Assembly: GCA_011390805.1 (NCBI GenBank)
Contig: JAABRT010000016.1
Span: 1-62,767 of the forward strand
Reading direction: 5' to 3'
Source: Gemmatimonas sp.
GTDB taxonomy: Bacteria > Gemmatimonadota > Gemmatimonadetes > Gemmatimonadales > Gemmatimonadaceae
DNA length: 62,767 bases
The notes beneath the pieces are model-generated. The model worked only from the letters and a program-made list of their open reading frames with translations, did no database searches and was not told the DNA's origin. Below, piece by piece: positions 36,601 to 43,118 of this stretch. Made by a program: the position numbers and the translations under genes. Within the stretch, counting starts at the first letter, position 1, and every line of letters begins with the position of its first letter.

Positions 36601-37214
36601 CCGAACTGCACACGCTGCGCCACGGTACACACTTCATTGCGCGACCGTTCGACCTTGCTCTCCAACCGTGCGCTCAGGTCGATATTCAGATCGGTCATGT
36701 CGGAGAAGAGCGGCGACGGCAGCGCCTCGACGGCTGCTGATGGCGGCGCGGCCGCGCTGTCCGGGGCCGGGTTCCCCAGTGCCGCCAACTCCCGCTGCGC
36801 CGCCGCACGATCGCTCAGCGGCCCGGTCACCACCGTGCGCGGCCCCACCCCGGAGAGCGCACTTTGCACCACGCGTCTCCATTCAGCCTGCTGCGCGGTG
36901 GCCACCTGCTCGCGCAGTCGCACCGCCGCGGCATCGGCCACCACGGCCGGCGAATCGCCCTGGCGAACGCCAAGGGCCATGGGACGCAGCGCCGATGGCA
37001 GTGCAAGCGCGAGCGAATCGCGGGAACGGCGCAACCGGGCCGCCATCGGCAGGCCGGCTCGCACCGCGCGTGCGCGAAGGCTGTCCTGCGTGGCCGCCGC
37101 GCGCGGTGGATCTTGCGCCAGCACCGCCGTGGGCCAGGCCACGGAGAGCGAGATCGCCAGCAACGCCGCTACGCCCGCTACAGCCGCTATTCTCAGAGAG
37201 GAATTGCGGCGCAC
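30675..37214 (-). CDS. sprA: SprA/Sov-like giant outer-membrane protein (type 9 secretion translocon homologue)
   Basis: The protein has 2179 residues with a signal peptide (about 1-33, ending VLAQ). The repeated SprA family blocks are present: SNNISLRYQGRPDDILQQVE with VGNVSFLAPSSRFLTAG (about 250), LVFDFGDISENSVAFIPDT, FVKIGRDEHNFYAYRTPV, LELWINDIRLSDVVDDMGLA and DVRAAVRRRDPNFRQLG. These match the pattern of Bacteroidota SprA/Sov, the ~36-strand barrel through which T9SS cargo leaves the cell. Several Asp/Cys-rich loops follow. The start is a GTG with no clear ribosome-binding site. It is downstream of no other T9SS gene; neighbours are comEA and the divergent lptF. Function as a translocon is inferred from family resemblance. 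Confidence 0.82.
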   Translation of the reverse strand: MRRNSSLRIAAVAGVAALLAISLSVAWPTAVLAQDPPRAAATQDSLRARAVRAGLPMAARLRRSRDSLALALPSALRPMALGVRQGDSPAVVADAAAVRLREQVATAQQAEWRRVVQSALSGVGPRTVVTGPLSDRAAAQRELAALGNPAPDSAAAPPSAAVEALPSPLFSDMTDLNIDLSARLESKVERSRNEVCTVAQRVQFGSNCIANYLPGFDFQVNLLSRGVVADRVFVDVQYDSQNQFDASNNISLRYQGRPDDILQQVEVGNVSFLAPSSRFLTAGIPSNNYGVQASGQLGPMRFSTIVAQQRGNVSRNNVFTVGDRAVQQVDRVIEDIQIETRRFFFTIDPRQLGGYPNVDILNRQSMQQLAASLPDSIRPARVYVYRQLIGAQNQNPLGPQFSVRGARNPARQIYEVLRENVDYYLDPSQLWIALVRPLGLNNERLVVAYDVNVGGVPGRNISTGGTPDIQFTAEPQFANLLWEPELQPSDSAYFLREIKSVYRLGGGEVDRNTVDLKIVTNTSGDQEQPPDPSRGQTYLQLFGLSQANNGAQFDVENRLWPRPNDANISAAGTTGQKLIRDYFVVFPSLQPFARAGLAQPLANPANDTLYSFPNEYLYSAQRPQSVFRLLAQYNGTADSGESGITLGTTQLRPGSERVELDGLLLSRDRDYVVSYETGQITFNRPDTLFTRPRTVNVRYEENPLFASAATPTTILGFASRFPLDAGEVTFTAISQEQRSVSNRPALGYEPVGSLVAGLTSDLAWNAPQLSRWISGLGLSDAGAQSRVSLQGEFAMSRPRPNSAGQAFVESFESDAGVRVQLNEGAWYFSSRPQGGARVPGFGASLFELSRASTVAWQNSGLTRAGRFVVYTTNQIDPSARFTSSGLQTPEQVLFLTLYPQYAGGGLSYNRTTGETLLQWTTRTGPGSGASNPPQAGRRWRSIRTVLNPSGTDLSRVENLEFYALVYTEPGRESRNPSLVFDFGDISENSVAFIPDTMIIRRDSVLQRVDTLFRGRRLTGYDRLDSERDAFSRAFNAVTNDLGLPNDRADTIVIIDSTQANPVPVVTTDVPLCNATSSVQLALGDSRVNCTARNNRLDEEDVDLDGQLNMTDATAPELERFKRFVVDLSDRRTWTRIGGCEQTAPIDSPADSMQQCWVQVRLNWRTPTDSLGAQNDRRVRALRLSMVSNPSLPDSAFVNTAIARLSLVGAPWLKRTERPISGVAGDSTSSLTSGYVIASVVGTIDSTALVPYTPPPGVLEVPEDRQTGLEASRIQVNERSLRLLAGGAPGQMFGAFDRAEAYLRFPEGLKNFMGYRTLRLWMRGRGNGWGPDGELQGFVKIGRDEHNFYAYRTPVNAGQSQNAWEPEVRVDLQRLQALRGRLESLFLQGGADSIACSGPDLELIKRSGLPTNSTVRRFAVCEDGYIVYTTDPTVSPPNLAGVQELAVGFVRIDSVPRSATALMPNDTLELWINDIRLSDVVDDMGLAGELGLTLNAGDFMDVRAAVRRRDPNFRQLGEAPSFLTENGFTVGTTLHLEQMLPSRWGLIAPLSIDYSGTDVNQLFVNRTDILAEGIEGLRNPRAGRVNYSLSLRRDRPLDGGWYAPIVNGFVINAAWGSGSTQSAFQSGRASNYLLNAALDLSGAPRLAPLPTWTTRVLDLFPQSLRNSRAAEALRNTPIRWNPTQFRLASGLSRQSARTTSFLKPAEAVGDTGQVARAINHVWQNTGIVEFRPVSAISASVNARQVLDLRDYQDVLLPTLDSIDRGAAAEAERMRLLGADIGLERERSLTTAFRLAPAFWPWLRPRADFTSSFSLAKDPNARALVRTDDSTGAFRLPRRLGATQQLSGGMTFDLNRLTERRLEPNSWLAQWVRLFQPLDATWLRTLDSNYDNTFRAPSNGYQFGFGGIDLFRGVDARLATVAGRSRRIIVTGGLNLPLSLTLTTRAETGRTETWTRRVRDDFQALITNDQDVYPDVTLRWNWRPLRKLGPFVALGATAGYARNVQRTEVLNELGGFADQSFGRAERMPVSASITWDLFGPLTTSASLSRTIRVDERPGARTNSRAEDMSFGLSREFALPASWNQRSGLRTQVTWQRQSASSVVGNELATLGASAASPFAAVLADNGREAFNFNADTDLSEALTFSLSGSHVLTFDRNFNRRFAQTTFSAILQLNFFGGALR

Positions 37215-37348
37215 AGGAGAGCAGAAGCGGGGTATAAGCGCTGCGAACAGGGCCGAAACGGCTCGCTCCGGATGGGCGGCAGGAAGATGATGACCAAAAG
37301 TGACGAGCGAGGTCCCTTGATAATGCAGTGGATACCGGGGGAATTTAG

Positions 37349-37468
37349 ATGAATAGAACGGGACGCGCCCGAGGGCTCAAGGCACCTCGGCACGCCCATC
37401 GTGTGGTTGTCGGCGACGGCGGGTCGTCCGGCCACGCCGCCTTGACTACGCCAGACCCCACGTCGTGA
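37349..37468 (+). CDS. Possible 39-residue small protein coupled to lptF
   Basis: An ATG at 37349 with a strong ribosome-binding site (GGGGGA, 6 bases before it) opens a frame of 39 codons that ends in TGA at 37466-37468, overlapping the GTG start of lptF (GTGA). The predicted peptide is basic, then Gly/Ser/Thr-rich, with no membrane segment or known family. lptF has no visible ribosome-binding site of its own, so translation of this short frame could deliver ribosomes to it. It may therefore be a leader whose product does not matter. Confidence 0.4.
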   Translation: MNRTGRARGLKAPRHAHRVVVGDGGSSGHAALTTPDPTS

Positions 37469-39186
37469 GGATCACCACCCGCTACATCGTGCGCGAGCAC
37501 GCAGGACCGCTTGCGTTCGCGCTGACGGCTTTAACCTCGCTGCTTCTGCTGCAATACGTTGCACGCCAGCTCGACAAGCTGGTGGGCAAGGGGCTGCCCT
37601 GGAGTGTCATCGGTGAGTTCCTCCTGCTGTCGTTGCCGTTTACGATCGCGATGACGCTGCCGATGGCCGTTCTCGTGTCTACGCTGCACGCGTTTGGACG
37701 CCTGTCGGCTGAGCACGAGATCACGGCCTTCAAAGCGAGTGGCGTTCGAGTGCGTACACTCATGGCGCCCGTGTTACTCATTGCGGCCGGACTCTCGGTG
37801 CTCATGGTCGGCTTCAACGACCAGGTGCTGCCGCGGGCGAATCACCGCTTGGCGGTGCTGCTGGGTGATATTGTGAGCGTGCGACCCACCGTGGGTTTGC
37901 GCGAGCAGGTACTCACCGCGGTCACACCTACCTTTTATCTCAAGGCCGCGTGGATTGACCCTGAATCCAATCGCATGCGCGGCGTAGAGATCTACGATTT
38001 GCAGAACTCGGCCGAACGGCGCAGCATCTACGCAGACAGCGGCACCTTTACCATGTCGGCCGACAGCGTGGACCTGCAGCTGGTGCTGTATGAGGGTGAG
38101 CAGCTGGAGTTCCCCGAGGGGGACGCACGGCGGCTGCAGCGCACCTTCTTCCGCGAGCAGGTGCTGCGCGTTGAGAACTTTGCGCAGACGTTCAGTGCCA
38201 GTTCACGCGACGGCAAGTTCAAGAGCGAGCGCGAACAGGGTATCTGCGAGCTTCAGGAAGGTTATGAGCAGCGCGCGGTGGAATACGAAAACCGCCGTCA
38301 GCGCTACATCGCTCAGCTGCAAATGCAGGCCGCGTCGGTTGAGCGTGCCCCGGGCGATACGTTCCTTGTCGTGCCGCGACCGCGTCCTGCTCACCGCGGA
38401 CTGGCAGCCATTTACTGCGACAAGATTCCCTCGCTGTTCATGCCAAAGACCGCCGAGGCGGCCGAGCCGCCGCAGGATCCGGTTGGGCAGCCGCCGGTTG
38501 GGCAGCCGGCGGTTGCCCAACCGGCGGTCACGCAGGGCGCCGTGGTGCAGGATTCCGCAGTGCAGGATTCGATTCTTCAGGACACCGCATTGATTAACGC
38601 CCAGCGCCGAGACAGTGTGGTGCGCGATTCGATCGATCGGGCTGCCATGGCGAACGCGGCGGCGGCGGAATCGGCGGCCAATGCGGCAGCGCTGAACGCC
38701 GGTGCAATCAATGACTCAACCCCCCCTTCGTTGCCCGCGCAATCAGCCATGTTTGCGGTGACCAAGGAATCGCTTGATATCGCGCTGCGTGACATGAATG
38801 GTTACTCCGTGGAGGTGCAAAAGAAGTTTGCCATCTCCATGGCGTGTTTTGTGTTCGTGTTGTTTGGCCCTCCCATTGCGCTGCGGTTTCCGCGCGGCGG
38901 CGTGGGCGTGACCATTGGTGTCTCGCTGGTGGTGTTTGGTGCGTACTATGTGTGTCTGATGGCCGGCGAAGTATTGGGCGAGAAGGGCACCCTCGACCCG
39001 GTGATTGCCATGTGGGCGGCCAATGTCATCTTCACGATTGCCGGTTTGCTGATGCTGCTGCAGGTTGAAAAATCCACCGATGCATCGCGCGGTGGTGGCA
39101 TTCGGGAATGGTGGTCAAACCGGCGTAACATGCGGGCGCTCAAACGCAGTGCACGGGCAGCGGCTGTTTCCGGTGCCCGCGCATGA
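37465..39186 (+). CDS. lptF: LPS export permease LptF (YjgP/YjgQ family) with long periplasmic insert
   Basis: The protein has 573 residues against about 360-390 in most LptF. It has N-terminal membrane segments (about 15-40, 50-80, 100-122) with the family sequence RLSAEHEITAFKASGVRVRT, and three C-terminal ones (about 455-540). The periplasmic jellyroll region is extended by a low-complexity insert (about 335-430) with Pro/Gln repeats (VGQPPVGQPAVAQPAV), a QDS-rich stretch and an Ala-rich helix. LptF and LptG form the permease of the LPS-extracting ABC transporter LptBFGC. Its stop overlaps lptG by 4 bases. The start is a GTG at 37465, matching the family N-terminus MRITTRYIVRE. Confidence 0.9.
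   Translation: MRITTRYIVREHAGPLAFALTALTSLLLLQYVARQLDKLVGKGLPWSVIGEFLLLSLPFTIAMTLPMAVLVSTLHAFGRLSAEHEITAFKASGVRVRTLMAPVLLIAAGLSVLMVGFNDQVLPRANHRLAVLLGDIVSVRPTVGLREQVLTAVTPTFYLKAAWIDPESNRMRGVEIYDLQNSAERRSIYADSGTFTMSADSVDLQLVLYEGEQLEFPEGDARRLQRTFFREQVLRVENFAQTFSASSRDGKFKSEREQGICELQEGYEQRAVEYENRRQRYIAQLQMQAASVERAPGDTFLVVPRPRPAHRGLAAIYCDKIPSLFMPKTAEAAEPPQDPVGQPPVGQPAVAQPAVTQGAVVQDSAVQDSILQDTALINAQRRDSVVRDSIDRAAMANAAAAESAANAAALNAGAINDSTPPSLPAQSAMFAVTKESLDIALRDMNGYSVEVQKKFAISMACFVFVLFGPPIALRFPRGGVGVTIGVSLVVFGAYYVCLMAGEVLGEKGTLDPVIAMWAANVIFTIAGLLMLLQVEKSTDASRGGGIREWWSNRRNMRALKRSARAAAVSGARA
38482..38528. repeat. Short direct and inverted repeats in the lptF insert
   Basis: CCGGTTGGGCAGCCG is repeated in tandem (from about 38479 and 38494), and GGTTGGGCA (38496-38504) is inverted as TGCCCAACC (38514-38522), giving a potential hairpin. 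These encode the Pro/Gln/Val repeat of LptF. Confidence 0.6.
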
Positions 39187-40337
39187 GCAGCGCGGCCGAT
39201 TCCGCCCCCAAAAAACGCTTTCGCATTCTGCGCCCACTCGACCGTTATGTGGCCGCCGAGTTTCTGCGGATTTTTGTAGTCACCAGCATCGGGTTCCCGG
39301 TGCTGGTGTTTGTGATTGATCTGGTGGATAACCTGCGCAAGTACACCGAGCGCAACGTGCCACCGCTGGATATCCTGCTCAGCTACTGGTACTTCCTGCC
39401 CGACACCATGTACAAGGTGCTGCCGGCGTCGGTGCTGTTTGCCACGGTGTTCTCCGTCGGCAACTTCACGCGACACGCCGAAATCACGGCGGCCAAGGCA
39501 TCGGGGATGAGTTTTCACCGTGTGGTGGCGCCGATTTTTGTGTTGTCGGTGTTTGCGGCCGGTTTGGGCGTTGTGATCGGCGAACTGTCACCGCCGGCCA
39601 ATGCCATCCGGAATGAATTGCTGCTGGAGACCTGCCGCGGTGGGGCGGCGCCGTCGTCGGGCGGACCGGTGTGCAATGAGTCCAACACCACGCGCTACAA
39701 CTTTGTGTTTGGTGCCGAAGAAGGACGCGTGATTCGCGCGACGTTCCTGAATGTGCCCGAAGCCACCATGCAGTCTATTGAAACCGAGCAGCGCGGTGAC
39801 TCCGTCACACCGAGCCGGCTGCTGTCTGCTTCGCATGGATCGTGGACGCCCGAACGCGGATGGGTGCTCAAGTATGGCACCTTGCATGTGCTGCCCACCC
39901 CCGAGCAGGATCTGGTGATTCATTTTGACTCGATGATGGACCGTGCAATGGTGGAAACACCAACGGAACTGCGGGCCTCCGATAAAGTGCCTGAGGAAAT
40001 GACCTTCTCGCAGCTCACTGACTTCATTGGCACGCTGGAACGCGCGGGTGCCGACGTGCGCGGATTGCGGGTGGAGCGCATGCTCAAGATCTCGATTCCC
40101 GTGACCTGCATACTGATTGCCATGTTCGGCGCACCGCTGGCCACGAGCACCAACCGGGGCGGCACGGCGTTTGGCGTGGCCGTGAGTCTGGCCACGACGG
40201 TTACCATTCTGGTGCTGATTCAGCTCACCAAGGCAGTGGGCAAGTCGGGACTGGTATCGCCCGAGCTGGCCGCGTGGTTTCCCAACATTCTTGTGGGTGC
40301 AGTAGCCGTGGTGCTGCTGGCCCGCGTACGGACATGA
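39183..40337 (+). CDS. lptG: LPS export permease LptG (YjgQ family)
   Basis: The protein has 384 residues, close to normal family length. It has a transmembrane N-terminus (RPLDRYVAAEFLRIFVVTSI), the conserved RHAEITAAKASGMSFHRVVA loop, a periplasmic beta-rich domain (about 140-290) with a Cys pair near its start, and three C-terminal membrane spans (about 305-380). It partners LptF in the LPS transporter. The ATG start overlaps the lptF stop (ATGA). mlaE begins 4 bases after its stop, so the four genes lptF-lptG-mlaE-mlaD form one lipid-transport transcript. LptB, LptC and LptA are not in the window. Confidence 0.93.
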   Translation: MSSAADSAPKKRFRILRPLDRYVAAEFLRIFVVTSIGFPVLVFVIDLVDNLRKYTERNVPPLDILLSYWYFLPDTMYKVLPASVLFATVFSVGNFTRHAEITAAKASGMSFHRVVAPIFVLSVFAAGLGVVIGELSPPANAIRNELLLETCRGGAAPSSGGPVCNESNTTRYNFVFGAEEGRVIRATFLNVPEATMQSIETEQRGDSVTPSRLLSASHGSWTPERGWVLKYGTLHVLPTPEQDLVIHFDSMMDRAMVETPTELRASDKVPEEMTFSQLTDFIGTLERAGADVRGLRVERMLKISIPVTCILIAMFGAPLATSTNRGGTAFGVAVSLATTVTILVLIQLTKAVGKSGLVSPELAAWFPNILVGAVAVVLLARVRT

Positions 40338-40341
40338 CCTG

Positions 40342-41130
40342 ATGCTCGAAGCCACCTGGCGCACACTGCACCGCGGTGTGTGCCGCACGCTCACGGGCGT
40401 TGGCGAATACGGCTACTACCTTCGCGACATCGCACGTGCGGTGCCCGAAACCGATACATGGCCGCGCGAGACCATCCGTCAAATGCGCGTGATCGGTGTG
40501 GAGTCGGTGCTGCTCACGATCATTGTGGCGGGTTTTCTGGGCGGCGTCACCGCATTCCAAACACGCTATCAGCTCTTTCCCGGTGTGCAGGTGTCGGCTG
40601 TTGGTTTGATTGCGCGTCAGAGCATAGTGCTCGAGCTTGGGCCGCTGCTCACCGCCCTTGTGCTTACCGGGCGGGTGGGCGCGCGCATGACTGCGGAAAT
40701 CGGCACGATGCGCGTAACCGAGCAGATCGACGCGCTCGAAACGCTGGCCTACAATCCGATTGCATTTCTGTCGCTGCCGCGTGTGCTGGCGGCGCTGGTG
40801 ATGTTACCGGCGCTCACCATGCTGGCCAATACGGCGGCGCTCGTGAGCGCGTGGCTCACATTGATTCTGGCCACCGATGTACGCACGCTCGATTTTGTAG
40901 AAGGTTTGCGCATTGCCTTCGCACCCTTTCAGGTGGTGTACAGTCTGATCAAGGCCACCTGCTTTGGTGCGGCGATTGCGTTTGTGTGCTCGTATCAGGG
41001 GTACATCGCGAAGGCCGGCGCCGAAGGTGTTGGTCAGGCCACGGCCACGGCTGTGGTTATTACGTCGGTTGCGATTCTGACCCTCGACGCCATCGTTGCG
41101 GCGGTGTTCGCACCGTTTATTCAGGCCTGA
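40342..41130 (+). CDS. mlaE: MlaE-family ABC transporter permease
   Basis: The protein has 262 residues, normal for MlaE/YrbE. It carries the N-terminal amphipathic helix and five to six membrane segments, with the conserved stretch IVLELGPLLTALVLTGRVGA, GARMTAEIGTMRVTEQIDAL and EALxYNP-type (ETLAYNPIAFL) sequence. It is the inner-membrane core of the phospholipid-transport system that moves lipids between inner and outer membranes. mlaD follows after 61 bases, but the ATPase gene mlaF that normally precedes mlaE is missing here and must be elsewhere. Confidence 0.93.
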   Translation: MLEATWRTLHRGVCRTLTGVGEYGYYLRDIARAVPETDTWPRETIRQMRVIGVESVLLTIIVAGFLGGVTAFQTRYQLFPGVQVSAVGLIARQSIVLELGPLLTALVLTGRVGARMTAEIGTMRVTEQIDALETLAYNPIAFLSLPRVLAALVMLPALTMLANTAALVSAWLTLILATDVRTLDFVEGLRIAFAPFQVVYSLIKATCFGAAIAFVCSYQGYIAKAGAEGVGQATATAVVITSVAILTLDAIVAAVFAPFIQA

Positions 41131-41191
41131 TTGTGCACGCCATCGGCACGCCCTCGTATTTCCTTTTTCCGCTCGACAACGGATTGCTTGT

Positions 41192-42073
41192 ATGAAACGT
41201 CGTGACGAAGTGCTCGTGGGGCTCATGCTCATTATCACCGTGGTGGTGGGTATTGCCGGTACGGTGTGGTTGGCCCGCGGTGGATTGTCCACTGGATATC
41301 CGATGTATTCGCTCTTCCCCTGGGGCGCGGGTCTCAAGAACGGACAGCCGGTGCTGCTGGCTGGCGTGAACATCGGCTTTGTGCGCAAAGTCGAGCTCAT
41401 TCCCGATGGCACGCTGCTGGTGACGATGGCGGTGAACAAGGAATATCAGATTCCCGAGGGCACCACCGCAGCCATTGAGCCCAACGGCATCTTCGGAGAC
41501 CAGCTCATTGCGCTCAGTCCGCAGCGGTCTGTCACGACGTACATGGCACAAGGCGACACCATTCCAACCGGCGAGGGCACACCGACGACGGGCGAAGTGC
41601 TCACCAAGGCCGATTCCATTGCGGCTGAAGTTGAATCCATCGCCGCCACGGTACGCGCTGAGTTCGTGACGGGCGGCGGCATTGCCGAGCTTCGCAAGGC
41701 GACCACTGAACTCACTGCTCTCATTACACAGCTTACCAGTATCGCAGCCGAACAGTCACGCGAGCTTTCGCTCACGCAGGCGCAGCTGCGTTCCACACTG
41801 GCCGCAGTCGATTCCACCGTGGTTGATTCCACCTTGCGCGCCTTCCGTACCACCAGCACCAACCTCGCGCAGCTCTCAGCCGATTTTGAGCAGACGCGCC
41901 TGCAGTTGGGGGCGATCCTGACAAAAGTTGACTCGGGTCCGGGCACGGTACCCATGTTGTTGAACGATCCTACGGTGTATGCGCGCGTCGACTCGTTGCT
42001 GCTTCGACTCGACGCCCTGGTTGCTGATGTGAAAGCCAACCCGCGGCGGTACATCAACCTGCGCGTTTTCTAA
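41192..42073 (+). CDS. mlaD: MlaD-family lipid-binding protein (MCE domain)
   Basis: The protein has 293 residues. It has one N-terminal membrane anchor (EVLVGLMLIITVVVGIAGTV) and an MCE domain (about 35-115, GAGLKNGQPVLLAGVNIGFV, then VNKEYQIPEGTTAAIEPNGIFG) with its hydrophobic pore loop. The C-terminal part (about 140-290) is a Thr/Ser-rich helical coiled region longer than E. coli MlaD, as in MCE proteins that bridge the periplasm. It probably forms a hexameric ring on MlaE. The ATG at 41192 matches the family N-terminus MKRRDEVLVG; the longer frame upstream does not. Confidence 0.9.
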   Translation: MKRRDEVLVGLMLIITVVVGIAGTVWLARGGLSTGYPMYSLFPWGAGLKNGQPVLLAGVNIGFVRKVELIPDGTLLVTMAVNKEYQIPEGTTAAIEPNGIFGDQLIALSPQRSVTTYMAQGDTIPTGEGTPTTGEVLTKADSIAAEVESIAATVRAEFVTGGGIAELRKATTELTALITQLTSIAAEQSRELSLTQAQLRSTLAAVDSTVVDSTLRAFRTTSTNLAQLSADFEQTRLQLGAILTKVDSGPGTVPMLLNDPTVYARVDSLLLRLDALVADVKANPRRYINLRVF

Positions 42074-42096
42074 GATTTTGATTGAGGCATAGGCTA

Positions 42097-42969
42097 TTGT
42101 TTGTTGCGTTCCAAAACAGTTTGGGCAAGTGGACGTCGGCACAGATTGTCGCGTGCGGTGTGCTTGCAGTATCCCTTGCATCGTGCGGCGGTGGCAGTGC
42201 TTCAGTTGGTCCGCCCCCACCGCCACCCAACACGTGTACCACCACGCCGCCCAATATTGCCGGCGGCTACTACGCTGCAGCAGCCAACAAGTGCGATGCG
42301 GCCCTGCTCTCGGCCATCCACCAGATCATTCGCAACCAGCGGGTGCTCGGTTACACGGCGGCGCGCGATTCGCTGTACGCGTTTATTGATCGCGGGAATC
42401 GCACCTGGATTGTGGATTTGTACACCGGGCGCGAAGCCGTTGGTGTGACGACGCGTGCCAGCGCGGCTGCCAACAACATCAACACCGAGCACAGCTGGCC
42501 GCGCAGCTTTGGCGCCGAAAGCGATCCGTCGTTGAGCGATTTGCATCATCTGTTCTCGAGCGATGAAGCGGCAAACTCGCAACGATCAAACTTCCCGTTT
42601 GGTATTGTGCGCGGCACCGTATTCTGGACCAGCAGCAATCCACCCACACCGGGTGATGTGAGCCGCCGTGGATACGCCAACGGCAACAGTGGTGTGATTG
42701 TTTTTGAACCGCGCCCCAGTGTGCGAGGAGATATTGCCCGCGCCTTGCTCTACTTCTACACGCGTTACAACGCGCAGCGGCCGAGCGGTTACAACCTTGG
42801 CAACTTTGCCTTTGAGCGTGATCTGCTGCTGGCCTGGGCACGTGAGGATCCGCCCGATGCGTGGGAGCGCGCGCGCAATGAAGGCATTTTCCGGGCGCAG
42901 GGCAATCGTAATCCGTTTATTGACTGGCCCGAACTGCTCACGCTGATTCCGGCGTTTCCGATCAACTGA
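42097..42969 (+). CDS. Secreted endonuclease I family nuclease (lipoprotein)
   Basis: The protein has about 290 residues. The signal peptide carries lipobox LASC, so the nuclease should be lipidated and face the periplasm or cell exterior. A Pro-rich stretch follows. The endonuclease I (EndA/NucM, His-Me finger) domain is complete: NTEHSWPRSFGA with the catalytic His, DLHHLFSSDEAANSQRSNFP, and RGDIARALLYFYTRYN, with AWEREDPPD-like (AWAREDPPDAWERARNEGIF) near the end. Such enzymes cut DNA and RNA non-specifically. No ATG is available; a TTG at 42097 with GAGG upstream is the likely start (42082 is an alternative). It lies 23 bases after mlaD and is convergent with the receptor operon. Confidence 0.88.
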   Translation: MFVAFQNSLGKWTSAQIVACGVLAVSLASCGGGSASVGPPPPPPNTCTTTPPNIAGGYYAAAANKCDAALLSAIHQIIRNQRVLGYTAARDSLYAFIDRGNRTWIVDLYTGREAVGVTTRASAAANNINTEHSWPRSFGAESDPSLSDLHHLFSSDEAANSQRSNFPFGIVRGTVFWTSSNPPTPGDVSRRGYANGNSGVIVFEPRPSVRGDIARALLYFYTRYNAQRPSGYNLGNFAFERDLLLAWAREDPPDAWERARNEGIFRAQGNRNPFIDWPELLTLIPAFPIN

Positions 42970-43004
42970 GGTTTTCTGAAGCGCGCAGCACAGAGTGGCT
43001 TTAA

Positions 43005-43040
43005 AACGCCCCCGCAGCAATCACTCGCTGCGGGGGCGTT
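43005..43040. terminator. Bidirectional intrinsic terminator
   Basis: A perfect 13-base stem (AACGCCCCCGCAG 43005-43017 with CTGCGGGGGCGTT 43028-43040) with a 10-base loop lies between the endonuclease gene and the convergent TonB-dependent receptor. CTTC follows on the plus strand and TTTTAA on the minus strand. The AACGCCCCCG core recurs in the hairpin at 49549. Confidence 0.88.
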
Positions 43041-43118
43041 CTTCATTCCGGCCTGTCAGAACCACCGGTGCTGCGGCGCGTAACCGCCTTCCGCAGCACC
43101 AGCAATCACCTTCAACTA

